The notes below the pieces were generated by a model that saw nothing but the letters and a program-made list of their open reading frames with translations, did not search any database and was not told where the DNA came from. Of a DNA stretch of 61,800 nt, positions 50,850 to 59,691 are shown in pieces (within the stretch, counting starts at the first letter, position 1; each line of letters starts with the position of its first letter). Position numbers and translations under genes: made by a program. Location: NCBI GenBank assembly GCA_040754425.1, contig JBFMCR010000010.1:1-61800 (forward strand), read 5' to 3'. The stretch is from UBA6918 sp040754425. Lineage in GTDB: Bacteria > Pseudomonadota > Gammaproteobacteria > Burkholderiales > Thiobacillaceae.

Positions 50850-52388
50850 ATGACTCAGAATGTAAAGAACGTGATCGACCACTTCAATCTGTTCCGGGGC
50901 CCGGAATACGTGGAGATGTTCGAGAACAAGAAGAAGAACTTCGAATTCGCGCATCCCGCCGAGAAGGTGGAAGAGGTGCGCGAGTGGACCAAGAGCTGGG
51001 AATACCGCGAGAAAAACTTCGCCCGCGAAGCCCTGACCGTGAACCCGGCCAAGGCCTGCCAGCCGCTGGGCGCGGTGTTCGCCGCCGTCGGCTTCGAGGG
51101 CACGCTGCCCTTCGTGCACGGCTCGCAGGGCTGCGTGGCCTACTACCGCAGCCACTTCAGCCGCCACTTCAAAGAGCCTTCCTCCTGCGTGTCCTCTTCC
51201 ATGACGGAAGACGCGGCGGTGTTCGGGGGACTCAACAACATGATCGACGGCCTGGCCAATGCCTACAACATGTACAAGCCCAAGATGATCGCGGTCTCCA
51301 CCACCTGCATGGCGGAGGTGATCGGCGACGACCTCAACGGCTTCATCCAGAACGCCAAGAACAAGGGCAGCGTGCCCATGGACTTCGACGTGCCCTATGC
51401 CCACACCCCTGCCTTCGTCGGCAGCCACATCACCGGCTACGACAACGCCCTGCGCGGCATCGTCACCCACTTCTGGGAAGGCAGGGAGCGCACCCCCAAC
51501 ACCAGGATCAACTTCATCGGCGGCTTCGACGGTTACACCGTCGGCAACCTGCGCGAAATCAAGCGCATCTTCGACCTGATGGGCGTGGAGTACACCATCC
51601 TCGCCGACAACAGCGACGTGTGGGATACCCCGGCCGACGGCGAATTCCGCATGTACGACGGCGGCACCAGGCTGGAGGATGCCAAGGCGGCATTGAACGC
51701 CAAGGCCACCGTCTCCATGCAGGAGTTCTGCACCGAAAAGACCCTGGGCTACATCGCCGAAACCGGACAGGAGGTCATGGCCTTCAACCACCCCGTGGGC
51801 GTGGCGGCGACCGACAGGTTCCTGATGGAAATCGCCCACCTCACCGGCAAGCCCATCCCCGATGCGCTCACCAAGGAGCGCGGCCGCCTGGTCGACGCCA
51901 TCGCCGACTCCAGCGCGCACATCCACGGCAAGAAGTTCGCCATCTACGGCGACCCCGACCTGTGCCTGGGACTTTCCGGCTTCCTGATGGAACTGGGCGC
52001 CGAGCCTGTGCACGTGCTGTCCACCAACGGCGGCAAGGAATGGGAAGCCAAGATGCAGGCGCTGTTCGACAGCTCGCCCTTCGGCAAAGGCTGCAAGGCC
52101 TACCCCGGCCGCGACCTGTGGCACATGCGTTCGCTGCTCAACACCGAGCCGGTGGACTTTCTGATCGGCAACACCTACGGCAAGTACCTGGAGCGCGACA
52201 CCGGCACGCCGCTCATCAGAATTGGGTTCCCAGTGTTCGACCGCCACCACCACCACCGCTATCCGGTGTGGGGCTACCAGGGCGCGATGAACGTGCTGGT
52301 CTGGATACTCGACAAGATCTTCGACGAGATGGACAAGAACACCATCGTCCCGGCGAAGACCGACTACAGCTACGACATCATTCGCTGA
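50850..52388 (+). CDS. nifK: nitrogenase MoFe protein beta chain
   Basis: The 512-residue subunit has P-cluster ligands in KACQPLGAV, HGSQGCVAYYRSHFSRHF and STTCMAEVIGDD, and the conserved Ser nearby (SSSMTEDAAVFGG). Length is standard. It forms the alpha2beta2 MoFe protein with NifD. The gene is separated from nifD by a repeat stretch and from the next ferredoxin by 71 bases. Confidence 0.97.
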   Translation: MTQNVKNVIDHFNLFRGPEYVEMFENKKKNFEFAHPAEKVEEVREWTKSWEYREKNFAREALTVNPAKACQPLGAVFAAVGFEGTLPFVHGSQGCVAYYRSHFSRHFKEPSSCVSSSMTEDAAVFGGLNNMIDGLANAYNMYKPKMIAVSTTCMAEVIGDDLNGFIQNAKNKGSVPMDFDVPYAHTPAFVGSHITGYDNALRGIVTHFWEGRERTPNTRINFIGGFDGYTVGNLREIKRIFDLMGVEYTILADNSDVWDTPADGEFRMYDGGTRLEDAKAALNAKATVSMQEFCTEKTLGYIAETGQEVMAFNHPVGVAATDRFLMEIAHLTGKPIPDALTKERGRLVDAIADSSAHIHGKKFAIYGDPDLCLGLSGFLMELGAEPVHVLSTNGGKEWEAKMQALFDSSPFGKGCKAYPGRDLWHMRSLLNTEPVDFLIGNTYGKYLERDTGTPLIRIGFPVFDRHHHHRYPVWGYQGAMNVLVWILDKIFDEMDKNTIVPAKTDYSYDIIR

Positions 52389-52459
52389 GGCAGTGAAGGG
52401 GGAAGGGGGAAGGGTGCAACCCGGACCTTTTCACCCGACCCAGCACGAAAGGAACTTGA

Positions 52460-52801
52460 ATGGCAAACATCACATTTTCATCGCCGGCGATGTCCAAGGA
52501 CCTCACGGTGTACGCCGCGGCCGGCGCGACGCTGCTGTCGGTGGCGCAGAAGAACAAGGTGCCGCTGCACTTCGAGTGCGAGAATGGCGAGTGCGGCTCC
52601 TGCGCGGTGCAGGTCGACGTGCTCTCGGGCAAGCAGCCGCTGGCGACGCATCTGACCGAGAAGGAAAAGGTGGCATTGAAACTGGCCGGCAAGATCAGCA
52701 AGGAACAGATCGCCGATGCCGAGCTGAAGGACATCCCGCCGCCCTGGCGGCTGGCCTGCCAGTTCATCGTGCGCGACGAGGAAATCGTCGTCCGCTTCTG
52801 A
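52460..52801 (+). CDS. FeSII (Shethna protein II)-like 2Fe-2S ferredoxin
   Basis: The 113-residue ferredoxin has the cluster motif CENGECGSC and a distal Cys in WRLACQFIV. From memory it resembles the Azotobacter FeSII protein along most of its length: MANITFSSPAMS, LLSVAQKNKVPLHFECENGE, LTEKEKVALKLAGKI, DIPPPWRLACQ. FeSII binds and shields nitrogenase on O2 stress. Its position between nifK and nifE fits such a role. It could instead be an electron-donating ferredoxin. Confidence 0.75.
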   Translation: MANITFSSPAMSKDLTVYAAAGATLLSVAQKNKVPLHFECENGECGSCAVQVDVLSGKQPLATHLTEKEKVALKLAGKISKEQIADAELKDIPPPWRLACQFIVRDEEIVVRF

Positions 52802-52839
52802 GCGGTCGAACAACAGTAGTGGTATAGCGGGGCAAAGTC

Positions 52840-54303
52840 ATGGATGCGCTGTCGAAAAAAGTTCAGGAAGTCTTCGACGAACCCGCCTGCGGCAAGAACC
52901 AGGCGAAGTCCGAGAAGGACCGCAAGAAGGGCTGCACCAAGCAGCTCGCGCCCGGTGCGGCGGCCGGCGGCTGCGCCTTCGACGGCGCCAAGATCGCGCT
53001 GCAGCCCATCACCGACGTGGCCCACCTGGTGCACGGGCCCATCGCCTGCGAGGGCAATTCCTGGGACAACCGCGGCGCCAAGTCTTCGGGCTCGCGGCTC
53101 TATCGCACCGGCTTCACCACCGACATCAACGAACTCGACGTGGTCTACGGCGGCGAAAAGCGCCTGTTCAAGTCGGTGAAGGAGATCATCGAGAAATACG
53201 ATCCGCCCGCCATCTTCGTTTACCAGACCTGCGTCACCGCGCTGATCGGCGATGACATCGAGGCGGTGTGCAAGGCCGCGACAGCCAAGTTCGGCAAGCC
53301 GGTGATCCCGGTCAACGCCCCCGGCTTCGTCGGCAACAAGAACCTGGGAAACAAGCTCGCCGGCGAAGCGCTGCTGGATTACGTCATCGGCACCGAAGAG
53401 CCCGAGTACACCACGCCCTACGACATCAATATCATCGGCGAGTACAACCTCGCCGGTGAACTTTGGCAGGTGAAGCCATTGCTGGACGAGATGGGCGTGC
53501 GCATCCTGTCCTGCATCTCCGGCGACGCCAAGTACAAGGAAGTCGCCTGCAGCCATCGCGCCAGGGCGGCGATGATGGTCTGCTCCAAGGCCATGATCAA
53601 CATCGCGCGCAAGATGGAAGAGCGCTACTCGATTCCCTATTTCGAGGGCTCGTTCTACGGCATTTCCGACATGAGCGACAGCTTGCGCAACATCGCCAGG
53701 CTGCTGGTGGAGAAAGGCGCGCCGGCGGACTTGATGGATCGCACCGAAGCCATCATCAAGCGCGAGGAAGCCGCTTTCTGGCAGGCGATGGAACCCTACA
53801 AGGAGCGACTCAAGGGCGTGAAGGTGCTGCTCATCACCGGCGGCGTGAAGTCGTGGTCGGTGGTGTCCGCGCTGCAGGAGGTCGGCATGGAGATCGTCGG
53901 CACCAGCGTGAAGAAATCCACCCTGGAAGACAAGCAGAAGATCAAGGAACTCATGGGCGAGGACGCCCACATGATCGACGACATGACCCCGCGCGAGATG
54001 TACAAAATGCTCAAGGACGCGCAGGCCGACATCATGCTCTCCGGCGGCCGCTCCCAGTTCGTCGCGTTGAAGGCCAAGATGCCCTGGCTCGACATCAACC
54101 AGGAGCGCCACCACGCCTACGCCGGCTACAGCGGCATGGTGACGCTGGTGCGTGAGATCGACAAGGCGCTGTACAACCCGATGTGGGAGCAGGTGCGCAA
54201 GCCCGCACCGTGGGATACGCCTGTAGGAGCGGCGTCCACGCCGCGATTGACGGCTGATCGCGCCTTGGAAGGCACTCCTACAGCCCATCCACTCGCGGCT
54301 TAG
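52840..54303 (+). CDS. nifE: FeMo-cofactor scaffold protein NifE
   Basis: The 487-residue protein has conserved Cys in the NifD-like pattern (GPIACEGNSWDN, YQTCVTALIGDD) and LSGGRSQFVALKAKMPW. With NifN it matures NifB-co to FeMo-co. The expected C-terminus is near VRKPAPW; the last 30 residues here (DTPVGAASTPRLTADRALEG onward) are encoded by an inserted REP-like repeat at 54221-54283 and look foreign. Otherwise the gene is intact. Confidence 0.95.
   Translation: MDALSKKVQEVFDEPACGKNQAKSEKDRKKGCTKQLAPGAAAGGCAFDGAKIALQPITDVAHLVHGPIACEGNSWDNRGAKSSGSRLYRTGFTTDINELDVVYGGEKRLFKSVKEIIEKYDPPAIFVYQTCVTALIGDDIEAVCKAATAKFGKPVIPVNAPGFVGNKNLGNKLAGEALLDYVIGTEEPEYTTPYDINIIGEYNLAGELWQVKPLLDEMGVRILSCISGDAKYKEVACSHRARAAMMVCSKAMINIARKMEERYSIPYFEGSFYGISDMSDSLRNIARLLVEKGAPADLMDRTEAIIKREEAAFWQAMEPYKERLKGVKVLLITGGVKSWSVVSALQEVGMEIVGTSVKKSTLEDKQKIKELMGEDAHMIDDMTPREMYKMLKDAQADIMLSGGRSQFVALKAKMPWLDINQERHHAYAGYSGMVTLVREIDKALYNPMWEQVRKPAPWDTPVGAASTPRLTADRALEGTPTAHPLAA
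54221..54283. repeat. REP-like palindromic element inside the 3' end of nifE
   Basis: CTGTAGGAG at 54221-54229 and CTCCTACAG at 54275-54283 are exact inverted repeats. Inside lies GCGGCGTCCACGCCGC, a second short palindrome. TGTAGGAGCGGC is the typical head of bacterial REP elements. It sits in frame and supplies the C-terminal residues of NifE. Confidence 0.85.
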
Positions 54304-54311
54304 GAAAATTC

Positions 54312-55679
54312 ATGGCAAACGTCACCCACGTCAAGAAATCCTGCGCGGTGAATCCGCTCAAGATGAGCGCGCCCATCGGCGCGGCGCTGGCCTTCATGGG
54401 CCTGGACAACTGCATGCCCACGCTGCATGGCTCGCAGGGCTGCACGGCATTCGGCCTGGTGCTGTTCGTGCGCCACTTCAAGGAAGCGGTGCCGATGCAG
54501 ACCACGGCCATGAACGAGGCCACCACCATCATGGGCGGCATGGACAACGTCGAGCAGGCCATTCTCAACATCCACAAGCGCGCCCAGCCTTCCATCATCG
54601 GCATCGCATCGACCGGTTTGACGGAAACCAAGGGTGACGACGTGGACGGCTATCTCGAAATCATCCGCAGGAAGCATCCCGAACTGGCCGAGCTCGCGGT
54701 GGTGTATGTCTCCACGCCTGACTACGTCGGCGCCTTCCAGGACGGCTGGGCCAAGGCGGTGGCCAAGCTGGTGAAGGAACTCGCCGAGCCCGGCCCGAAA
54801 ATCGCCGGCCAGGTCAACGTGCTCGCCGGCAGCCAGCTCACCCCCGGCGACATCGAGGAAATCCGCGAAATTTTCGAAGCCTTCGGCATGAAGCCCATCA
54901 TCCTGCCCGATCTGTCCGGCTCCATGGACGGCCACGTGCCGGACAACTTCAGCCCGACCACCCTGGGCGGCACCACGCTGACCGAACTGCGCATCACCGG
55001 CGCCTCCGAATTCACCGTCGCCATCGGCGAGCACATGCGCGACGCGGCGCAGGTGCTCAAGAACAAGTGCGGCGTGCCGTTCGAAGTGCTGGAAACCCTG
55101 ACCGGACTCGATGCCTGCGATCGCCTGATGAGCCTTCTCACGGAAAAATCCGGCCGCCCCGCACCCAACAAATACCGCCGCCAGCGCAGCCAGCTGGTGG
55201 ACGCCATGCTCGACGCGCACTTTTACACCGGCGGCAAGAAGATCGCCATCGGCGCCGAGCCGGACCTCTTGTGGGGAGTGGGCAATCTGCTTGCCGGCAT
55301 GGGCGCGGAACTCGCTGCCGTGGTGACCACCACGGCTTCGCCGCTGCTGGAAAAACTGCCGGCGCAGGAAGTGCTGATCGGCGACCTGGAAGACCTGGAA
55401 AACCGCGCGCAGGATTGCGATCTGTTGATTACGCATTCGCACGGCCGCCAGATGGCAAAGCGCCTGGACATTCCCTTCCTGCGCCTAGGGCTCCCCATGT
55501 TCGACCGCCTGGGCGCGGCGCACCAGGTGACGGCGGGCTACCGCGGCACGCGCGACCTGCTGTTCGGGATCGCCAACATCTTCATGGCCGAGGCGCACGA
55601 GCCCTTGCCGGACGACTGGAGAAATACGGATTCCGAGGGAGCGTCATGTGGAAGTTGTACGTCGGCTGCGGCTCATTGA
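54312..55679 (+). CDS. nifN: FeMo-cofactor scaffold protein NifN
   Basis: The 455-residue protein has the NifK-like N-terminus KKSCAVNPLKMSAPIGAALA and HGSQGCTAFGLVLFVRHFKE, then DNVEQAILNIHKRAQPSIIG and STGLTETKGDD. It forms the NifEN heterotetramer. The start lies eight bases after the nifE stop. Its C-terminus ends CGSCTSAAAH, a small Cys pair. Confidence 0.95.
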   Translation: MANVTHVKKSCAVNPLKMSAPIGAALAFMGLDNCMPTLHGSQGCTAFGLVLFVRHFKEAVPMQTTAMNEATTIMGGMDNVEQAILNIHKRAQPSIIGIASTGLTETKGDDVDGYLEIIRRKHPELAELAVVYVSTPDYVGAFQDGWAKAVAKLVKELAEPGPKIAGQVNVLAGSQLTPGDIEEIREIFEAFGMKPIILPDLSGSMDGHVPDNFSPTTLGGTTLTELRITGASEFTVAIGEHMRDAAQVLKNKCGVPFEVLETLTGLDACDRLMSLLTEKSGRPAPNKYRRQRSQLVDAMLDAHFYTGGKKIAIGAEPDLLWGVGNLLAGMGAELAAVVTTTASPLLEKLPAQEVLIGDLEDLENRAQDCDLLITHSHGRQMAKRLDIPFLRLGLPMFDRLGAAHQVTAGYRGTRDLLFGIANIFMAEAHEPLPDDWRNTDSEGASCGSCTSAAAH

Positions 55680-55716
55680 GCGCGGCACTGGTGAAAGTTC
55701 ATTGAACGGAGGTCAT

Positions 55717-56121
55717 ATGAAAGTCGCATTCTGCACACAGGACATGAAGCGGGTCGACGCCCACTTCGGCTGGGCGAAGAACATCGCCATCTACGATGTG
55801 GGGGCGGACGACAGCCGCTTCGTCGAGGCAATCCAGTTCGACGGTGACCTTATGGAAGACGGCAACGAGGACAAGCTCGCGCCCAAGCTGGAAGCGATCA
55901 AGGACTGCGCGATTCTCTACGTGGCCGCGATCGGCGGTTCCGGCGCAGCGCGCGTGGTGGCCAGCAACATCCATCCCATCAAGGTGCAGCAGCCGGAAGC
56001 CATCGACGAGATTCTGGTCAAGCTGCAGGGGGTGCTGAAAGGCACGCCGCCGCCGTGGCTGCGCAAGGCCATCCAGAAAGGCCGGGAAAAAAGTTTCGAT
56101 TTCGAGGAAGAAGAGGTTTGA
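55717..56121 (+). CDS. nifX: NifX
   Basis: The 134-residue protein starts MKVAFCTQDMKRVDAHFGWA and has IAIYDVGADDSRFVEAIQF and DCAILYVAAIGGSGAARVV, the NifX/NafY/NifB-C fold. It carries NifB-co and VK-cluster between NifB and NifEN. ATG 55717 follows GGAGGTCAT; an upstream start would overlap nifN. The acidic end FDFEEEEV is unusual but small. Confidence 0.94.
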   Translation: MKVAFCTQDMKRVDAHFGWAKNIAIYDVGADDSRFVEAIQFDGDLMEDGNEDKLAPKLEAIKDCAILYVAAIGGSGAARVVASNIHPIKVQQPEAIDEILVKLQGVLKGTPPPWLRKAIQKGREKSFDFEEEEV

Positions 56122-56123
56122 CC

Positions 56124-56597
56124 ATGGGCAATGCTGAAGCCGCAATCGTCGCCGCCGACCCGATGGAGTCGGTGTTCGTCAAGGAACTGATCAAGCAATG
56201 GCGCGCCCAGGACGCGCACGGCGCCTGGGAAGGCAAGAGCGACGCACAACTGCTTGCACCCTACATCATCACCAGGGAGCAGCGCCGCGAGATGCCCATC
56301 ATCGGCGATCCCGACCCGGAAACCCTGTGGCGGCTGGAGCTCTACTACAACGCCATTGGCCTCGCCATCGAGCGCGCCACGGGGGTCATGGTTTCGCCCA
56401 TGCTGAAAATGCACCACGAAGGCTTCGGCCGCATGGTGCTGCTGGCGGGGCGCCTGGTCGTGGTCAACAAGCAGTTGCGCGACGTGCACCGCTTCGGATT
56501 TGAAAGTATGGAAAAGCTTGCCGAGGAAGGCGAGAAGCAGGTTGCCGCGGGGATCGCGATGATCAATCAGTTCCCCGATGCAGCCAAGTATGGTTGA
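56124..56597 (+). CDS. NifX-associated nitrogen fixation protein (DUF269)
   Basis: The 157-residue protein contains VFVKELIKQWRAQDAHGAWEGK and MLKMHHEGFGRMVLLAGRLVV, conserved in the DUF269 family that nearly always follows nifX. It is required for full FeMo-co function in some hosts, but its role is not defined. It starts two bases after nifX. Confidence 0.92.
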   Translation: MGNAEAAIVAADPMESVFVKELIKQWRAQDAHGAWEGKSDAQLLAPYIITREQRREMPIIGDPDPETLWRLELYYNAIGLAIERATGVMVSPMLKMHHEGFGRMVLLAGRLVVVNKQLRDVHRFGFESMEKLAEEGEKQVAAGIAMINQFPDAAKYG

Positions 56598-56698
56598 GGA
56601 AAGTGAGGAGAGAGGAGTGAGGCGTAAAGGCCAGATACTCCTCACGCCTGACGCCTCACCCCTTACCGCCCGCGTAGCGGGCCAGAAAGGAGCAAATC
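56598..56698. repeat. inverted short repeats before the DUF683 gene
   Basis: GTGAGGCGT and ACGCCTCAC (about 56617 and 56655) form an inverted pair with GAGGA/TCCTC near-repeats on each side. It has the same build as the other purine/pyrimidine heptad spacers of the window. No promoter is seen. Confidence 0.6.
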
Positions 56699-57019
56699 AT
56701 GGCTATCGTTCTCGAACGTGGAATGGAAGTCGACGTACCCCATTGGATCGACCAGATCGAAGATGAAGAGACCGGGCGATATTTCGCCGAGTCGCTGAAG
56801 AAAATCAAAGGGAATGTGGAAATGGAAGACAAGGAAGCCCTCAAAGCCGAGGTGAAGAAACTCAACGCCCGTGCCATGGAAGCGCGCATGGCCCTGCACG
56901 ACCTCTCCGAGGAACTGCCCGCCGGGCTGGAAAAGGTCATGGAAGTGGCACAGGCCGCAGTCACCGCCTTCCGGGATCTGGACGAGGCACGCAAAAAGCT
57001 GGCCGCCGCCGGCAACTGA
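56699..57019 (+). CDS. CCE_0567-type nif metalloprotein (DUF683)
   Basis: The 106-residue protein has a helical hairpin EALKAEVKKLNARAMEARMALHDLSEELP, as in the DUF683 family. In other diazotrophs this gene lies with DUF269 and fdxB, as here. The family has been reported to bind metal. It has an N-terminal segment of about 30 residues ahead of the hairpin. Confidence 0.88.
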   Translation: MAIVLERGMEVDVPHWIDQIEDEETGRYFAESLKKIKGNVEMEDKEALKAEVKKLNARAMEARMALHDLSEELPAGLEKVMEVAQAAVTAFRDLDEARKKLAAAGN

Positions 57020-57029
57020 GGAGAAGGTC

Positions 57030-57350
57030 ATGGCCGATTTCGTCACCGTCACCATGCCCGACGGGCGCAGCTGGACGCCCAAATTCGTCGGCGAGATCAA
57101 CCAGGAGAAGTGCATCGGCTGCGGCCGCTGTTTCCGGGTGTGCGGGCGCGATGTGCTGCAGCTCGTCGGTGTCACCGAGGATGGCGAATTCATTCCAGTC
57201 CAGCTCGGCGCAGACGACGATGACGACGAGGAGGAATACGAGCGCAAGGTCATGACCATCGCCAACCAGATGAACTGCGTGGGCTGCGAGGCCTGCTCCA
57301 AGATCTGCCCGAAGGACTGTTACACGCACGCGCCGATGAGCGCAGAGTGA
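57030..57350 (+). CDS. fdxB: nif-specific ferredoxin III
   Basis: The 106-residue protein has cluster motifs CIGCGRCFRVC and CVGCEACSKICPKDC, with an acidic linker DDDDDEEEY in between, as in the nif-specific ferredoxin III. It probably donates electrons to NifH or cofactor enzymes. It starts 10 bases after the DUF683 gene. Confidence 0.9.
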   Translation: MADFVTVTMPDGRSWTPKFVGEINQEKCIGCGRCFRVCGRDVLQLVGVTEDGEFIPVQLGADDDDDEEEYERKVMTIANQMNCVGCEACSKICPKDCYTHAPMSAE

Positions 57351-57363
57351 GCAGGGGGCGAGC

Positions 57364-57981
57364 ATGGACGGACGAATCGAACTCAGCCACGAACAACTGA
57401 TGGCCTACGCCAGCCGTGCCGACGACATCTTCACCCAGGCCTTCGCCAGCACGGTGCAGAACATCTCCAGCCACGGCGGATTGTCGGCCAAGGCCTTCGG
57501 CCTGAGCGAAAACCAGTTCAACTGCCTGCTCGACCGCTACTTTCCCGGCGCACGGCGCGAGCTGGTGGTGCTGGCCGAAATCTGCAACGAGGACACGCCG
57601 TGCCCAAGCTTCCGCGAGGACGAAATCCAGGATCTGGTTGCGCTGCTGATGGAACACCGCGCGCGCGACTGCGAGGAAACCACCTGGCTCGCCTATGCGC
57701 TCGCCATGGGCTGCATGGGCGGAAACCACCTGTGGCAGGACATGGGTCTTGCCGACCGCCAGGCGCTCTCCGACCTGCTCCGTCAGAACTTCACCGCGCT
57801 GTTCGAGAAGAACAGCGGCAACATGAAATGGAAGAAATTCTTCTACAAACAGTTGTGCGAGCGCGCCCAGGTCAACCTGTGCAAGGCCCCGAGCTGCCAG
57901 GTGTGCGACGACTACAAGAAATGTTTCGGGCCGGAAACCTCGGAGGATGCGGGAGAGCCGGTGGCGGAGGGTGCGACTTAG
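57364..57981 (+). CDS. nifQ: molybdenum-processing protein NifQ
   Basis: The 205-residue protein has the NifQ Cys cluster near its C-terminus (CKAPSCQVCDDYKKC, preceded by NLC) and LAYALAMGCMGGNHLWQDMG. NifQ carries a Mo-Fe-S cluster to NifEN/NifH for FeMo-co. It closes the nif operon and is followed by the modEABC genes, which makes functional sense for molybdenum supply. Confidence 0.94.
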   Translation: MDGRIELSHEQLMAYASRADDIFTQAFASTVQNISSHGGLSAKAFGLSENQFNCLLDRYFPGARRELVVLAEICNEDTPCPSFREDEIQDLVALLMEHRARDCEETTWLAYALAMGCMGGNHLWQDMGLADRQALSDLLRQNFTALFEKNSGNMKWKKFFYKQLCERAQVNLCKAPSCQVCDDYKKCFGPETSEDAGEPVAEGAT

Positions 57982-58002
57982 CCCGCCCCTTTTTTTGCCA
58001 AC

Positions 58003-58027
58003 CGTTATGTCGTATATAGTAATAACG
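58003..58027 (+). promoter_or_regulatory. candidate ModE operator upstream of modE
   Basis: CGTTAT and ATAACG bracket a 13-base core with TATATA, close to the known ModE site pattern. It lies 34 bases before modE and would permit molybdate-dependent self-repression of the modEABC unit. Confidence 0.65.
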
Positions 58028-58061
58028 CTTTGGAAAGCTTGCCAAGGCCAAGGAGATACTG

Positions 58062-58856
58062 ATGAAGCCCGCTATCGACGATCCGAAAACCGTTCCGTTT
58101 TCGATCCCGCGCGGACGCCGCTGGGACCATCTCGACCTGCTCGAGCGCATCGACGCCAGCGGCTCGATCTCGGCCGCGGCCCAGGCCATGGGCATGAGCT
58201 ACAAGGCGGCGTGGCAGGCCGTGGAGTCGATGAACAACCTTTCCGAGCAGCCCCTGGTGGCGCGCCAGGCCGGCGGCCAGCACGGCGGCGGCACCCGCCT
58301 CACTGAATACGGGCGCCGTGTCGTGGCTGCCTACCACGGCCTGGAAAAGGAACGCCGGCGCGTGCTGGCGCAACTCAACCAGGTCATGGGCGATTTTGAA
58401 CAGTATTACCGTGTGATCAGGAGATTCGACATGCAGACCAGCGCGCGCAACCAGTTCCTCGGCAGGGTGAAGACGGTGAAGAAGGGTGCCGTCAACGCCG
58501 AGGTCATCCTCGACATCGGCGGCGGTGACGAACTCGCTGCCATCATCACCAACGACAGCGTCGACCACCTAGAACTCGGTCCCGGCGTCGAGGCCTACGC
58601 CCTGATCAAGGCACCGTGGGTGATCCTGACCACCGACGACGGCCTCAAGACCAGCGCCCGCAATCGCCTGTGCGGCGTCGTGGTGCGCTGCCAGGAGGGG
58701 GCGGTGAATGCCGAGGTGGTCATCGAACTGCCCGGCGGCAAGCTCGTTACCGCCATCGTCACCAACGACAGCATCCATTCCCTCGGACTTGAAATCGGCT
58801 CGCGCGCCTGCGCCCTGATCAAGGCCTCTCACATCATTTTGGCGGTCAACGCCTGA
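58062..58856 (+). CDS. modE: molybdate-responsive regulator ModE
   Basis: The 264-residue protein has an N-terminal winged-helix (LLERIDASGSISAAAQAMGM) and two C-terminal TOBE/MOP domains (SARNQFLGRVKTVKKGAVNA and SARNRLCGVVVRCQEGAVNA) that bind molybdate. It represses mod transport when molybdate is plentiful. AAGGAGAT precedes the start. It leads the operon; modA follows after 17 bases. Confidence 0.95.
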   Translation: MKPAIDDPKTVPFSIPRGRRWDHLDLLERIDASGSISAAAQAMGMSYKAAWQAVESMNNLSEQPLVARQAGGQHGGGTRLTEYGRRVVAAYHGLEKERRRVLAQLNQVMGDFEQYYRVIRRFDMQTSARNQFLGRVKTVKKGAVNAEVILDIGGGDELAAIITNDSVDHLELGPGVEAYALIKAPWVILTTDDGLKTSARNRLCGVVVRCQEGAVNAEVVIELPGGKLVTAIVTNDSIHSLGLEIGSRACALIKASHIILAVNA

Positions 58857-58873
58857 CAGCCCCGAAAGGAACC

Positions 58874-59620
58874 ATGATGAAACACCTGCTGAAATTTTTC
58901 TTCTTCTCCCTGGCCGCAAACCTTGCCTTGGCCGACGAAGTCCAGGTCGCCGTCGCCGCCAATTTCACCGCGCCGATGAAGGCCATCGCCGCCGATTTCG
59001 AGAAGGACACCGGCCACAAGGCAAGGCTCGCCTTCGGCTCCACCGGCAAGTTCTACGCCCAGATCAAAAACGGCGCACCGTTCCAGGTGTTCCTGGCCGC
59101 CGACGACACGACCCCCGCCAGGCTGGAGAAGGAAGGCATGACCGTACCGGGCAGCCGCTTCACCTACGCCGTCGGTACCCTGGTCCTGTGGTCGGCCAAG
59201 CCGGGCTTCGTCGACGCCAGGGGCGAGGTACTGAAGAAGGGCGACTTCGCGCACCTGGCCCTGGCCAATCCCAAGGTGGCCCCATACGGCGCCGCCGCGG
59301 TCGAGGTCATGGAGAAATTGGGCGTGCTGGAAAGTCTCAAGCCCAGGTTCGTCCTGGGCGAGAACATCGCCCAGACCCAGCAGTTCGTCGTCACAGGCAA
59401 TGCCGAACTGGGCTTCGTCGCCCTTTCCCAGGTGATGAAGAATGGCAAGGTCGGCGAAGGCTCCGCCTGGGTGGTGCCGGCCAAGCTGCACACGCCCATC
59501 CGCCAAGATGCCGTGATCCTGGCTTCCGGCCGCGGCAATGCCGCTGCCGAGGCGCTGATGAAATATCTGAAATCGGCCAGGGCCGCCGCGATCATCAAGT
59601 CCTACGGCTACGCGCTCTAG
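58874..59620 (+). CDS. modA: molybdate ABC transporter binding protein
   Basis: The 248-residue periplasmic protein starts with a signal peptide (cleavage near ALA-DEV) and has the ModA core VAVAANFTAPMKAIAADFEK and FGSTGKFYAQIKNGAPF. It catches molybdate for ModBC. The last residues SYGYAL are encoded by a 28-base segment that is duplicated downstream. Confidence 0.95.
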   Translation: MMKHLLKFFFFSLAANLALADEVQVAVAANFTAPMKAIAADFEKDTGHKARLAFGSTGKFYAQIKNGAPFQVFLAADDTTPARLEKEGMTVPGSRFTYAVGTLVLWSAKPGFVDARGEVLKKGDFAHLALANPKVAPYGAAAVEVMEKLGVLESLKPRFVLGENIAQTQQFVVTGNAELGFVALSQVMKNGKVGEGSAWVVPAKLHTPIRQDAVILASGRGNAAAEALMKYLKSARAAAIIKSYGYAL

Positions 59621-59689
59621 GAGGAAGCTTCTATTCGCCGGCCCAAATCTGCGCTGTCAACCCTACGGCTACGCGCTCTAGGAGGAAGC
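59601..59689. repeat. 28-bp direct duplication between modA and modB
   Basis: Positions 59601-59628 and 59662-59689 are identical. The unit covers the last codons and stop of modA and the AGGAGGAAGC ribosome site; the second copy sits right before modB. The 33 bases in between are unrelated. The duplication gave modB its own copy of the ribosome site. Confidence 0.9.
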
Positions 59690-59691
59690 CG

